Both the position numbers and the translations under genes were made by a program. DNA of 64,000 bases, taken from CAYRFQ01 sp964423615. GTDB taxonomy: Bacteria > Planctomycetota > Planctomycetia > Gemmatales > Gemmataceae. This document shows, piece by piece, positions 50,875-59,919 of the stretch. Location of the stretch: assembly GCA_964423615.1 (NCBI GenBank), contig CAYRFQ010000008.1:112645-176644 (forward strand), in the 5' to 3' direction. How positions within the stretch are numbered: the first letter of the stretch is position 1; every line of letters starts with the position of its first letter. The notes below the pieces were generated by a model that made no database searches, was not told where the DNA came from, and was given only the letters and a program-made list of their open reading frames with translations.

Positions 50875-51930
50875 TTAACGCACTGCCGTCATGATGGTGT
50901 ACCCGCGGTGTTCGAACCAATCCCCATCTCCGAAATAATCGATGATGAACTGTCCAATGTCGTTGGGCCGTTTAGTGACCAGATACAGCCGCCCTTCGGG
51001 TCTTAGCAATTCGCTAGCCCGTTGAATAAACAGCTTTGCTATGTGACGTTGGGCGAAGTACGGGGGATTGGCAAGGACCACGTCGAAATCACACTCGCCC
51101 ACGTCGGACTCGGTAACCTCACTGCTGACGACTGCGTGGAAGTTCGTCAGACCGTTGGCTTCGGCGTTCATTTCGGTCAGTTCGATGGCCCTTACATTGC
51201 TGTCGACGAACACCGTTCGTCCGCCTTCGCCGCTCCGTAATCCAGCGTGAATTCCGTTGGTTCCGCACCCACACCCGATGTCCAGGACTTTGTCGCCGGG
51301 GTTAATTTCCATGGCTTCGACGAGGGCACGAGCGCCGTTGTCAAATCGTCCGTAGGAAAACGTTCCAGGTCGCGTGATGAATCGTAACGAATCGCCGTCT
51401 GGCCTTCGGACCTGGAAAGTCATCTCATGGCGGCGTCGCGGACGTTCCTTCTCGCGTTCGCACCAGAACAATACATGACCATCGACGACCGGCATGTTGA
51501 CTTTGCCAAAGAGTTTCTTGAGGGCAGGTTGGAAGAAGCTGTCCCTGGCATACGGAGAGATAACAATCAGTCTGCCGTGCGGTTCCAACACGTGATACGC
51601 TTGTTCCAACAGGTCGAGTTTGAGTTCTCGCTCTCCCCTCATCGGAACAGGGTAGATCAAAGTTTTGAGTGGATTCGGTAGGTCCCAGAGGTCGGCAGCG
51701 GTAAAAATAGTCGCGTCGACGGACGAAGCCTGAAGTTCCTCTTCCAGCTTTTGGGCATTGTAAAAGTCCATATGATAGACGACATCGGTGGGGGTTTGTC
51801 GCTGTCTTAAAAACTCCGCGACTTCGCGAGTCGGGCCCATGATGATGCCAAGCGGATCAGCAATCTTGGCTCCCAAGTGGGTAGACAGGTCAGTGAGATG
51901 AATCGTATTCTTCGCTTTGCGTCGTCTCAT
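50875..51930 (-). CDS. Class I SAM-dependent methyltransferase, RsmC/RlmG-like
   Basis: A 351-residue two-domain protein of the RsmC/RlmG layout: a degenerate N-terminal Rossmann domain (residues ~1-190) and a C-terminal catalytic domain. SAM binding is DKVLDIGCGCGTNGIHAG; the catalytic motif is VVLANPPYFAQRH (N-P-P-Y, typical of rRNA guanine-N2 methyltransferases). It likely methylates a guanine of 16S or 23S rRNA, but which position cannot be told from sequence. Confidence 0.85.
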   Translation of the reverse strand: MRRRKAKNTIHLTDLSTHLGAKIADPLGIIMGPTREVAEFLRQRQTPTDVVYHMDFYNAQKLEEELQASSVDATIFTAADLWDLPNPLKTLIYPVPMRGERELKLDLLEQAYHVLEPHGRLIVISPYARDSFFQPALKKLFGKVNMPVVDGHVLFWCEREKERPRRRHEMTFQVRRPDGDSLRFITRPGTFSYGRFDNGARALVEAMEINPGDKVLDIGCGCGTNGIHAGLRSGEGGRTVFVDSNVRAIELTEMNAEANGLTNFHAVVSSEVTESDVGECDFDVVLANPPYFAQRHIAKLFIQRASELLRPEGRLYLVTKRPNDIGQFIIDYFGDGDWFEHRGYTIMTAVR

Positions 51931-52135
51931 AGGCTTCTTTTAGTCTTACTTGAGTTTGTCGTGGGCTCTTTGTTTCCGTGCCGAGTGACCTGTCCAAGCA
52001 GATTCGTTGGTCCATTTCCTGGACCAACCCGACACATTGGCGAGCTTCTGTCTGTTGGAAATACTCGACCTTGTTTTGGGTTGGTGTTTCGCCTGTAGTG
52101 TTCTCCCAGCCCAATGGTTTGGTAGGGAGCACGAA

Positions 52136-53149
52136 TCACTTCGTTGGAACGGTCATGGCTATTGTAACAGTCCAGCTTTCACCAGGTTCCAACACCCTCC
52201 ATCCCACGTCGGTTCCTTTTTGATGGATGTTGACGGCATCGGTGGGACACGTGTAAGGTTCCAGACAAATCGCTTGGCGATGCGGTGGAGTGAAGACCAC
52301 GACTTCTCGAAAATCGGTCGAGGCTCGCAGTTGTAACGTGTATTGTCCTCCGACATCGCTGACACTTCCGCAAAGACGCAATCCGTCGTTTTCGTCAACA
52401 GGGGAAACGAGTTCCGTAAAGACGTCATCCAATTTGAGGTCCTGAAAAAGGCGCGATTGAACCAATTCTTTGTCCGCATCAATTGATTGCGGCTCGCCGT
52501 CCGGTAAGCAACCAGCGAGCGGCCAACATTGAGTAGCCGGGACATGGATCAAAGTTTGGTCTTCGGCTTTCGGGATCGTAAAGAATGGATGGAATCCAAT
52601 CCCACACGGTAGCGGCTTGGTGTCTGGATTCGAAATCGTAATGGTGAGTCCCATCGTCCCTGCTGAAATCCGGTATGTTGCTTGTAGTTTGTAGTCGGCG
52701 GGCCAGAGAGGCATCGCGTCGGGAGCATCGATGGAAGCTTGAAACTCCGCAGAGATTGACGCTTCTTCATTTGTAATATCGGACCCGACGATCCGCCAAC
52801 TATAATGACACGCGAAACCATGTATCGCGTTCGCTCCCTCGGGATCATTTTTTTCTAGGTGGTATTCCTGGCCGTCCCATGAGAAGACCCCGCCGCGAAT
52901 TCGATTCGGGAACGGAAACAAAATCGGATTGCCGCTCCGTGTCGGGCATTGCTCCGTCATTACCTGAGGAGACGAGTAGAGCCAATCGTGGGGTTTTCCG
53001 CAACAAAGAGTGGTCCACCGAAGACAGTTGAATCCCTCGGCGGGCCAGAATTCGGCAAAACACTTGCGTTTAGGATCCTCCAATATGTAGACAGTGCCGT
53101 CACGATTGTTGTTCGTCGCGCGAGATTGCGTTTTAATGTGAAAGGCCAA
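52136..53149 (-). CDS. Aldose 1-epimerase family protein
   Basis: A 337-residue beta-sandwich epimerase of the galactose mutarotase family, which converts alpha and beta anomers of sugars. The catalytic region has ANAIHGFACHY (His) and CGIGFHPFFTIP (His); PNRIRGGVFSWDG is a further family block. The start is as given, with the first residues polar. It is divergent (81 bases) from the dehydrogenase pair, so sugar-linked 2-hydroxyacid metabolism is possible, but the sugar is unknown. Confidence 0.85.
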   Translation of the reverse strand: MAFHIKTQSRATNNNRDGTVYILEDPKRKCFAEFWPAEGFNCLRWTTLCCGKPHDWLYSSPQVMTEQCPTRSGNPILFPFPNRIRGGVFSWDGQEYHLEKNDPEGANAIHGFACHYSWRIVGSDITNEEASISAEFQASIDAPDAMPLWPADYKLQATYRISAGTMGLTITISNPDTKPLPCGIGFHPFFTIPKAEDQTLIHVPATQCWPLAGCLPDGEPQSIDADKELVQSRLFQDLKLDDVFTELVSPVDENDGLRLCGSVSDVGGQYTLQLRASTDFREVVVFTPPHRQAICLEPYTCPTDAVNIHQKGTDVGWRVLEPGESWTVTIAMTVPTK

Positions 53150-53230
53150 AGCAACATTCCCCCATTTCGTGCAGGGTGAAGAAGGACAGGTCTTTGGGAC
53201 TAAGCGGTCATTATCGATAGAGGTCTAGTT

Positions 53231-54295
53231 GTGCCAACACTTTCTGCTGAAAAGCTCAAGGACTTCGCCAGAAGGGTTTTTTGTGGCGTTGAGGTGCCGG
53301 ACAACGAAGCAGCAACCGTTGCTGATAGTCTTATCAAAAGCAACTTGAGTGGACACGATTCGCATGGACTGATTCGTGTCATGCAATACGTTGCAGCACT
53401 ACAAGACGGGCGTTTGAAGGCCGGGGCTGATTTATCAATTCTCTCCGAAACACCAGCCCTTGTCCATGCCGATGCGAATTGGGGCATGGGACCAGTTCAG
53501 GCCCACAAGTTACTTGATATGCTGCTCCCAAAAGCCCGTGACCTCGGTGTGGCTTGTGGAACATTGAAACACTGCGGTCATATAGGCCGCGTCGGAGAAT
53601 ACGGAGAGGCTGCGGCTGCCAAAGGAATGGGATTCGTCTCGACCGTGAACAACCACGGATTCGCTCGGGCCATGGCACCACCGGGTGGAAAAGTCGCTTG
53701 TTTGGGCACAAATCCGATATGTCTTGCGGTGCCCACGAAAGGAGCACCGATTGTGCTCGACATCGGAACGAGTGTTTGTGCCGAGGGGAAGGTGCGCGTT
53801 TCGTACAACAAGAAACAGCCAGTTCCCGATGGGTGGTTGCTCGACAGCGAAGGACGTCCCACGAACGATCCAGGCGTCCTGTACCACGATCCTCGAGGAA
53901 CCATTCTGCCGCTTGGAGGTGCACAAGCTTACAAAGGATTCGGCCTCGGGTTGTTACTCGACATGCTAGTTGCGGGACTTGCGGGGAGCCCGTGTAGTCA
54001 CCCCGACGGCCCTAATTTATCAGCCAACGCTGTCTTCTTCCTTGTTATCGACGTCGCGAAATTTGCCGGGGGTGAGCATTTTTTGGGCGAAGTGACCAAG
54101 TTAGCGGAAACTGTCAAAAACTGTCCCCGAATTGAAGGGGTGGATGAAATCGTTCTTCCTGGGGAACCGGAAGGGAAACAACGTGAGCGGCGACAACGGG
54201 ATGGGATCACGCTCGACGAGGGAACCTGGTCACAACTCGTCAACTTGGCTAAAACGTTGGGCGTCGAGGTACCTCAAGCATGCCGCAACGCGTAA
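53231..54295 (+). CDS. Malate/L-lactate dehydrogenase-fold (Ldh_2) oxidoreductase
   Basis: A 354-residue NAD(P)-dependent dehydrogenase of the Ldh_2 family (malate, (R)-sulfolactate, ureidoglycolate and related 2-hydroxyacid dehydrogenases), a fold distinct from classical malate dehydrogenases. Family blocks are SGHDSHGLIR, HCGHIGRVGEYGE with a likely catalytic His, VNNHGFARAMAPPGG, and a C-terminal AYKGFGLGLLLDMLVAGL. The GTG at 53231 has AGAGG 7 bases upstream. It overlaps the next dehydrogenase gene by 16 bases, so the two are translated together. Substrate is unknown. Confidence 0.9.
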   Translation: MPTLSAEKLKDFARRVFCGVEVPDNEAATVADSLIKSNLSGHDSHGLIRVMQYVAALQDGRLKAGADLSILSETPALVHADANWGMGPVQAHKLLDMLLPKARDLGVACGTLKHCGHIGRVGEYGEAAAAKGMGFVSTVNNHGFARAMAPPGGKVACLGTNPICLAVPTKGAPIVLDIGTSVCAEGKVRVSYNKKQPVPDGWLLDSEGRPTNDPGVLYHDPRGTILPLGGAQAYKGFGLGLLLDMLVAGLAGSPCSHPDGPNLSANAVFFLVIDVAKFAGGEHFLGEVTKLAETVKNCPRIEGVDEIVLPGEPEGKQRERRQRDGITLDEGTWSQLVNLAKTLGVEVPQACRNA

Positions 54296-55257
54296 TCATG
54301 GATACCCATAAACCTCTTGTTTTGTTGACCGGCCAAATTCGTGACGAGACTACACCTCGGCTCGAACGACTCTTTCCGGACCTTCGATTTATCGATGGTA
54401 GGGAAATCGAGGTCTGCAACCGACATTTGCCCGAAGCCACGATCATGCTCGGTGTGCCTTCTGTCGGCCAGCTAGTCGAGGCTAAAAAGCTCCGTTGGGT
54501 GCAACTTCTCACGGCGGGAGTGCCTCAGAAGTTTCGCGAACCGGCAAGAGACCGCGGCCTGACGGTGACGAACCTTGCGGGCTTGTTCGGAGCTGGGATT
54601 GCGGAACATGTCTTGTGCTTGATGATGACGCTGTCACGACACGTCCATACCGCCATTCGCAACCAATTCGAGGAACGCTGGGAAAAAGAGCTCGCCCGCA
54701 TCGTCCGAGATATCCGTGGGCGAACAGTCGGAATCATCGGCCTTGGGGACATAGGGCGAGGTGTCGGTCGATTGGCTCAGGCACACGGTATGCGTGTTGT
54801 CGGGATACGCCGGACTTCGCGAAGGACCCCGTTTGTCGATCACGTATATGCTTTCGACGAATTGGAAACGATGTTGGCTGAGATCGATTTTTTGGTCGTA
54901 GCCGCACCTCTCACGGCCCACACGCGAGGGCTCATCGGTCCGGAAGAGTTCGCCAACATGAAAAAAGGCGTGTTCGTCGTCAACGTCGGACGAGGTCCGA
55001 TCATCCAGGAAACGGCTCTCCTCGAAGCCTTGAACTCGGGGCATGTCGCGGGGGCCGCTTTGGATGTTTTCGAGAAAGAGCCGTTAGCTCCTGGGCATCC
55101 ATTGTGGTCGATCCCACAGGTGATCGTAAGCCCACATTATAGCGGCGATAACATTTACGAGACTACTTTGCCCACGGATCGCTTCATCCGGAATCTCAGG
55201 TTGTGGCTCAAGGGTGAGCCTCTGGAGAATGTGGTGGATTTAGAGCGAGGATACTAA
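54280..55257 (+). CDS. D-2-hydroxyacid dehydrogenase family protein
   Basis: A 325-residue NAD-dependent dehydrogenase of the D-isomer-specific 2-hydroxyacid family (SerA, GhrA and SlcC relatives). The NAD site is VGIIGLGDIGRGVGRLAQ, the catalytic Arg is in VVNVGRGPIIQE, the Glu in LDVFEKEPL and the His in IVSPHYSG. I keep the ATG at 54280, with GAGG 10 bases before, which overlaps the upstream gene by 16 bases; the ATG at 54298 is an alternative. The pairing with an Ldh_2 enzyme suggests that both act on one 2-hydroxyacid or its enantiomer. Confidence 0.92.
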   Translation: MPQRVIMDTHKPLVLLTGQIRDETTPRLERLFPDLRFIDGREIEVCNRHLPEATIMLGVPSVGQLVEAKKLRWVQLLTAGVPQKFREPARDRGLTVTNLAGLFGAGIAEHVLCLMMTLSRHVHTAIRNQFEERWEKELARIVRDIRGRTVGIIGLGDIGRGVGRLAQAHGMRVVGIRRTSRRTPFVDHVYAFDELETMLAEIDFLVVAAPLTAHTRGLIGPEEFANMKKGVFVVNVGRGPIIQETALLEALNSGHVAGAALDVFEKEPLAPGHPLWSIPQVIVSPHYSGDNIYETTLPTDRFIRNLRLWLKGEPLENVVDLERGY

Positions 55258-55325
55258 TGGTTGATCCAGATCGGATGACCGAAGGATTTCGTGGAAAAAG
55301 GCCCATCTCTGTGGGATAAGAGCAA

Positions 55326-55979
55326 CTACGATTTGGTCTTCTGTAACAACTTCACGGCTCCGAAATCAAGTACTTTTTGAGTCGTAATTACGTGGGACTC
55401 GAACTTGGCATACATTTCGTCAGAGAGGACATTTACCCCTGACGCATCGGTCGAGAAAGCAGGCAAGACGAGCCGATTCGATTTGCTCAAATAGCAGTGT
55501 GCATTGACACCCGCGATTCGGAAACAGGGATGAACGTGGCCATGCACCACAGCCGTTTTCGGGATTTTGCCGTCGCCGTGCAGCACTTTCCATTCGCCAA
55601 CCCAAAGTCCGTCCGGATACAACGGAAACGCAGTGGTCACGTTTCCCAAATCTTCATCGTGATTGCCTGGAACGACTCCAACGAGTTGTACCTCGTTGCT
55701 TTCGAACCATTCGAGTACCTCCTGAATCAAGTCCTCGCCGGGAGTTTCTTCGAAAAAATCTCCCGCAACAACGAGTCGCGTTACGCCGTTTGTGGTCATG
55801 GCTTGTCGTAAGGGAGCAAGCGCTTCGACAACGGGCACGACCGGGACAGCTTCTCCGAGTTTTCTGCGGGCTTGCCAATAGCCGAGATGCACGTCAGCGA
55901 TAACCGCCGTTTGCGTCGACTTGTGGACCGCTACGCGGTAGGGCGTCAACAACCAATCGTCATGGATGGCAGCTCGCAA
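55326..55979 (-). CDS. pdeM: Ligase-associated metallophosphoesterase PdeM
   Basis: A 217-residue calcineurin-like phosphoesterase. Metal and active-site motifs are VIADVHLGY (D-x-H), VVAGDFFEE (G-D), VPGNHDED (G-N-H-D), and VVHGHVHPCFR (G-H-x-H). In many bacteria this family is encoded beside an Lhr-type helicase, and often a ligase and an exonuclease, in DNA damage response cassettes; here it lies 97 bases downstream of the helicase gene in the same direction. The exact substrate is unknown; a role in DNA end processing is inferred. Confidence 0.88.
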   Translation of the reverse strand: MRAAIHDDWLLTPYRVAVHKSTQTAVIADVHLGYWQARRKLGEAVPVVPVVEALAPLRQAMTTNGVTRLVVAGDFFEETPGEDLIQEVLEWFESNEVQLVGVVPGNHDEDLGNVTTAFPLYPDGLWVGEWKVLHGDGKIPKTAVVHGHVHPCFRIAGVNAHCYLSKSNRLVLPAFSTDASGVNVLSDEMYAKFESHVITTQKVLDFGAVKLLQKTKS

Positions 55980-56076
55980 GGATACTCTCTCGTCTATCCG
56001 AAGTGTTCAGGGCTAGAAGGTCACGGCACGGAGGCCCATTTTGTTCGATCGCTCTCTGCGTTTCAACCAACCAAAT

Positions 56077-58689
56077 TCACTCGGAGTTGGAGGGTTCACC
56101 CATCAATGTTGCGTGGAGTCGAAACAACACTTCCTCGGGATCGCCTATCATCTCGTCGGGTTGAGTGTGACTTTGTGTCCAATGTTCCGCAAACGGAGAA
56201 GTGCTGTGGAGCCAGCGAACTTGGACAGACAGTTTCGGCAGGTCGGCGAGAAATCCGAGAGCTCCCTCGATGTCGACGCAATACTGACGGACCTCGCTTT
56301 CGGCTTGGCGGAGCAATGCGAAATTCGGGTGAGCTTTGCGGACTCGTTCGAACAAACGACGCTCGACCCAACTGCGTCCGCCGACTTTCGGTTTTTCGCC
56401 AAGAGGATTTCGCAACAACATCAATCCAGTGGTCGCCACTCGGCGGAATCGATCACGAAGAGTGGGGCCGTTGGCGAGGAGTTGTTCGAGTTCCTCTTCA
56501 AAGCCTTCCAGGGACAATAACATTCGCCATTCTGGCGCGGAGATCTCTCGACTCGACTCCGAAAACACCAGTATTCCTAAATCGGCAACGACTGGCACTT
56601 GAGCACGCCAACCGTTTTGTCGGAGTCGGTGGCCGAGGACTTGTGCGATGGCCTGGTTAGCAGGGCGGTGCAACGGAGTATGGACCGAATACTCCACGGA
56701 GCAATCCGTCCCCACAGCCTCGACGAGAAGCGTCGAAGCGTCAGGAATCTGACTGAGCGTCTCTTGTCGTTCGAAATATTGAACGAGCAGAGACGTCGCG
56801 TTGTCATCGACGGAGAACTCTGTCTGCAAAACATGGGCGAGGGCATCTGGACCATTCAACAGGGCGTCGGCCGCGGAATGGCGAAAGGCAAACAAACGCC
56901 CAGCCAATTCACGAGAAATCGACAGGCTATCCCCGAACCACCTCGGAACGACCGGACGATTTGTCACTTCCTCAACGACTAACGTTTCGTGTTGGAGTTG
57001 CTTGAACTCCAGGCTCAGTCCGTCGAGTAAAAACCGGTCCCCGGGTTGGAGGTGTTCGGCGAAATATTGATCGACCTCGCCGATTTTTGTGCCGTCGCTC
57101 CGTTGAACGGTGATTGGGTCTTCCCCGAGGATCGTTCCGATATTTTGCCGTAGGATTTGGAGTTGTTGAGAATCACACAACGTGAACCGCTCGTCGATGT
57201 CCTCGAGTTTCCCTGGAAAGTCCTCAAGTGCTCCGTCGCCTGCCTTGCGGAGACGCCCGGGGAGCCAATCACAACCTTCGTCATCGAGACCTAGGAGATA
57301 TTCCAAACACGATTCAAAGTCCGCGCGACCCAGGTCTCGAAACGGGTAGGCCTGTCGAACGAGTTCATAAGCCTCGTCGGCAGACCAAGCCTCGGTAGCT
57401 GCCATCCCGAGGAGTTGCTGGCACAAAACGTCGAGCGGACAGTTCGGTACCTGGAGTTGTTCGAGCTGTCGGGTTTGGCTGGCTTTGCCGGTGACGGCGG
57501 CCTCAAGCAGTTGCGTTGGACCAGCGACCAGGAGGAGTCCGCGTCGAAGTTGGCCTGGACCGTGGCCCGCGCGTCCGATTCGTTGAAGCAAGCGAATGGC
57601 TCCTCCCGGGGGGCGAACCATCACGACGCAATCGACCGAACCGATGTCTATGCCCAGTTCCAAGCTCGTGCTGGTAACGACCATCCGGAGGTTTCCACAC
57701 TTGAGTTGACGCTCGACTACTCGGCGCCGTTTGGCAGCGAGAGAAGAATGGTGGACCGCAATTTGAGCTGCGAAACGCGGGCGACGTTGTCGTAATGTGT
57801 ACGCGAGTCGCTCGGAGAGGGCGCGAGTGTTGGTGAAGACCAGCGTGGTCGTATTATTTTCGAGTTCCTCGGAGATGCGATCGACCAATTCCCAGAAGAA
57901 ACGTTGGGGGGCCCACGAGCTATCTTCGTCGCGATACCCCACCGGCTCGATGACGAGCTCCATTTCTCCGTTGTCTGGAACTTGGGCGATGAAGCAATCC
58001 CTAGCCGGACCAACGAGGAACCGAGCTGCCGTCTCAACAGGAGCACACGTTGCGGACAAACCAATCCGCTGGATAGGAATTCCGGCCAGTCGCTCGAGTC
58101 GCTCAAGACTGACGGCCAAATCTGCGCCACGTTTGTTGCATGCCAGGGCGTGAATTTCATCGACGACAACATACCGCAAAGTCGAGAATATTTCCGTGGC
58201 CTTGTGATGAGTAAGCATCAGCGCCAAACTTTCAGGCGTGGTCAACAAGATGTCGGGTGGGTCGGTCCAAATTTTTCGTTTGGCAGCGGAAGACGTGTCT
58301 CCTGTACGGACCCCGACCTGCGGACTAAACATGTCCGATTGTTCGGTGATTTGGTGGATGTGGCTTCGGAGATTTTTCCGGGCGTCGTTGCACAGAGCTT
58401 TCAACGGAGCAACGTACAAACACCGAACGCCTGGGACGATACCATCATCCAGTAAGTGCCCAATGATTGGAAGAAATGCGGCCAGAGTCTTGCCGTTCCC
58501 GGTGGGTGCCACCAACAGACAGTTGTCACCCTGGCTAAGGACCGGCCATGTCATTCTTTGGGCGATTGTCGGAGTCGAAAAATGTCTTATGAACCATTTT
58601 CGAACAATTTCGGCGTTCGATTGTAAGGCGAAATCCACCGAGTACGTGTAAGTTTGGTGGGTCAGCTTTCCTGCAGATGCGGTGTCCAT
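56077..58689 (-). CDS. Lhr-family / ligase-associated DEXH-box helicase
   Basis: An 870-residue ATP-dependent helicase. Motifs: Walker A LVAPTGNGKTLAAF, motif II VVVDEIHAL, motif III GLSATCAP, motif IV LVFTNTRALSERLA, motif V VTSTSLELGIDIG and motif VI LQRIGRAGHGPGQ. The C-terminus is Lhr-type. It would unwind DNA or DNA/RNA in repair. With PdeM downstream it forms the known ligase-associated pair, but no ligase or exonuclease is beside it. The start at 58689 is an ATG; a GTG at 58695 is an alternative. A TATACT at 58696-58701 on this strand would place transcription start very near the ATG. Confidence 0.92.
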   Translation of the reverse strand: MDTASAGKLTHQTYTYSVDFALQSNAEIVRKWFIRHFSTPTIAQRMTWPVLSQGDNCLLVAPTGNGKTLAAFLPIIGHLLDDGIVPGVRCLYVAPLKALCNDARKNLRSHIHQITEQSDMFSPQVGVRTGDTSSAAKRKIWTDPPDILLTTPESLALMLTHHKATEIFSTLRYVVVDEIHALACNKRGADLAVSLERLERLAGIPIQRIGLSATCAPVETAARFLVGPARDCFIAQVPDNGEMELVIEPVGYRDEDSSWAPQRFFWELVDRISEELENNTTTLVFTNTRALSERLAYTLRQRRPRFAAQIAVHHSSLAAKRRRVVERQLKCGNLRMVVTSTSLELGIDIGSVDCVVMVRPPGGAIRLLQRIGRAGHGPGQLRRGLLLVAGPTQLLEAAVTGKASQTRQLEQLQVPNCPLDVLCQQLLGMAATEAWSADEAYELVRQAYPFRDLGRADFESCLEYLLGLDDEGCDWLPGRLRKAGDGALEDFPGKLEDIDERFTLCDSQQLQILRQNIGTILGEDPITVQRSDGTKIGEVDQYFAEHLQPGDRFLLDGLSLEFKQLQHETLVVEEVTNRPVVPRWFGDSLSISRELAGRLFAFRHSAADALLNGPDALAHVLQTEFSVDDNATSLLVQYFERQETLSQIPDASTLLVEAVGTDCSVEYSVHTPLHRPANQAIAQVLGHRLRQNGWRAQVPVVADLGILVFSESSREISAPEWRMLLSLEGFEEELEQLLANGPTLRDRFRRVATTGLMLLRNPLGEKPKVGGRSWVERRLFERVRKAHPNFALLRQAESEVRQYCVDIEGALGFLADLPKLSVQVRWLHSTSPFAEHWTQSHTQPDEMIGDPEEVLFRLHATLMGEPSNSE

Positions 58690-58998
58690 GTCCACAGTAT
58701 ATTCGTCAGCTGCTTAACCGAGAACCCGAACTGATGCAAGTGCTGAGGGTTTCAACTTGGCTACGATCGAATTCAACAAACGAGCGATGTGAGACCAGAG
58801 AGGGTTTCTTCGCGCGGCCGATTAGCGTTGTAAAAAAGCCTGGTAGCCTGGTTCTCTTGCGTCTGGGGTTCTCGACCGATTCGGGTCCCATTCCAGATAG
58901 CGGCAGGTGGAGGGTTGACCGAACCCCACACCCGTGAGAAAATAAATTGACCGTGGAAGGGTTGGGAATGAAAAATTCTCGCCAATTGGGGAATGGTA
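58690..58998. other. Divergent intergenic region
   Basis: 309 bases between the divergent helicase and REC-HATPase genes. On the minus strand TATACT (58701 to 58696) sits about 7 bases before the helicase ATG. No clear promoter for the plus-strand gene, and no RNA structure or repeat, is seen. Confidence 0.35.
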
Positions 58999-59871
58999 AT
59001 GGCATCTCTGGCGTTGGTAGTCGAAGACGAACAAGATACCGGTTTTTTGCTCGCCGAGCATCTCCGTCGATGGGGTTACGAACCCACTGTTCTTGGTGAA
59101 GGCAAACCAGCGGTTCCGTGGGTCAGGCAACACCATCCCGACATCATACTGCTCGATTTGTTGCTGCCGGACATGGATGGCTTCCAAATCTGTGAAGCGT
59201 TAAAACTTGAACGGGACACAAACCTCATTCCGGTCATTATGATCAGTGCTCTTTCGGCGCGGGAGGACAAACTTCGCGGGCTCAAGGTGGGAGCCAATCA
59301 ATACCTCCCCAAACCATTCACGGCCGAGGATCTTCACGCCGCGGTCCAAGCCGCTAGTCACTGGCGCGATCAGTTGCAACAAGAGGGAAAGCACGGAGAA
59401 GTCCGATTCGAACTCCAAAGCGACATGCGTTACCTGGAAGAACTCAATAGTTTGTTGAGTTCGTTGTTCCTCTACAGTGGTCTCACCGAAACCCAGGCCC
59501 ACCAACTGAGCACGGCCGTTCGTGAGTTGGGCACCAATGCCATCGAATGGGGCCACCAAAAACAAGTCGATCAGATCGTCACGGTCGACTATCAAATCGA
59601 CTCGGAAAAAGTGACGATCGTGATACAGGACGAAGGTCCTGGATTCGACCCCGACAACGTACCTCACGCAGCCGATCCTGAGGACCCAGTTTCGCACATG
59701 ATGGTCCGGGAAGCGTTGGGGTTGCGTGATGGTGGATTTGGGATTCTGATGTCCCGCGGACTCGTCGATGACTTGCAGTACAACGAAGCAGGTAACGAAG
59801 TTCGTTTGATCAAGTACTTCCCGCCAAAAGACGAATCTTCCGATAGCTCAGGCGGTAGCGACGCCTCATAG
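58999..59871 (+). CDS. Response regulator fused to a HATPase (anti-sigma/Ser-kinase type) domain
   Basis: A 290-residue protein from the ATG at 58999, with GGGGA 6 bases upstream. Residues 1-120 are a REC domain: acidic pocket VVEDE, phospho-acceptor Asp53 in ILLDLLLPDMDG, and Lys in YLPKPF. The C-terminal domain is a HATPase_c type: N-box AVRELGTNAIEWGH, G1 DEGPGFDPDN, G2 GGFGILMSRGLVD. This matches the RsbW/SpoIIAB-like Ser/Thr kinase or anti-sigma ATPases, not a histidine kinase, as no phospho-acceptor His domain is visible. Phosphorylation of REC would control the ATPase domain, perhaps acting on an anti-anti-sigma protein. The binding lipoprotein gene starts 48 bases downstream. Confidence 0.9.
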   Translation: MASLALVVEDEQDTGFLLAEHLRRWGYEPTVLGEGKPAVPWVRQHHPDIILLDLLLPDMDGFQICEALKLERDTNLIPVIMISALSAREDKLRGLKVGANQYLPKPFTAEDLHAAVQAASHWRDQLQQEGKHGEVRFELQSDMRYLEELNSLLSSLFLYSGLTETQAHQLSTAVRELGTNAIEWGHQKQVDQIVTVDYQIDSEKVTIVIQDEGPGFDPDNVPHAADPEDPVSHMMVREALGLRDGGFGILMSRGLVDDLQYNEAGNEVRLIKYFPPKDESSDSSGGSDAS

Positions 59872-59919
59872 TGGAGTCGTTTCGCTTACCCCACCACATT
59901 TTCTCGTCATGAAGTTCCA

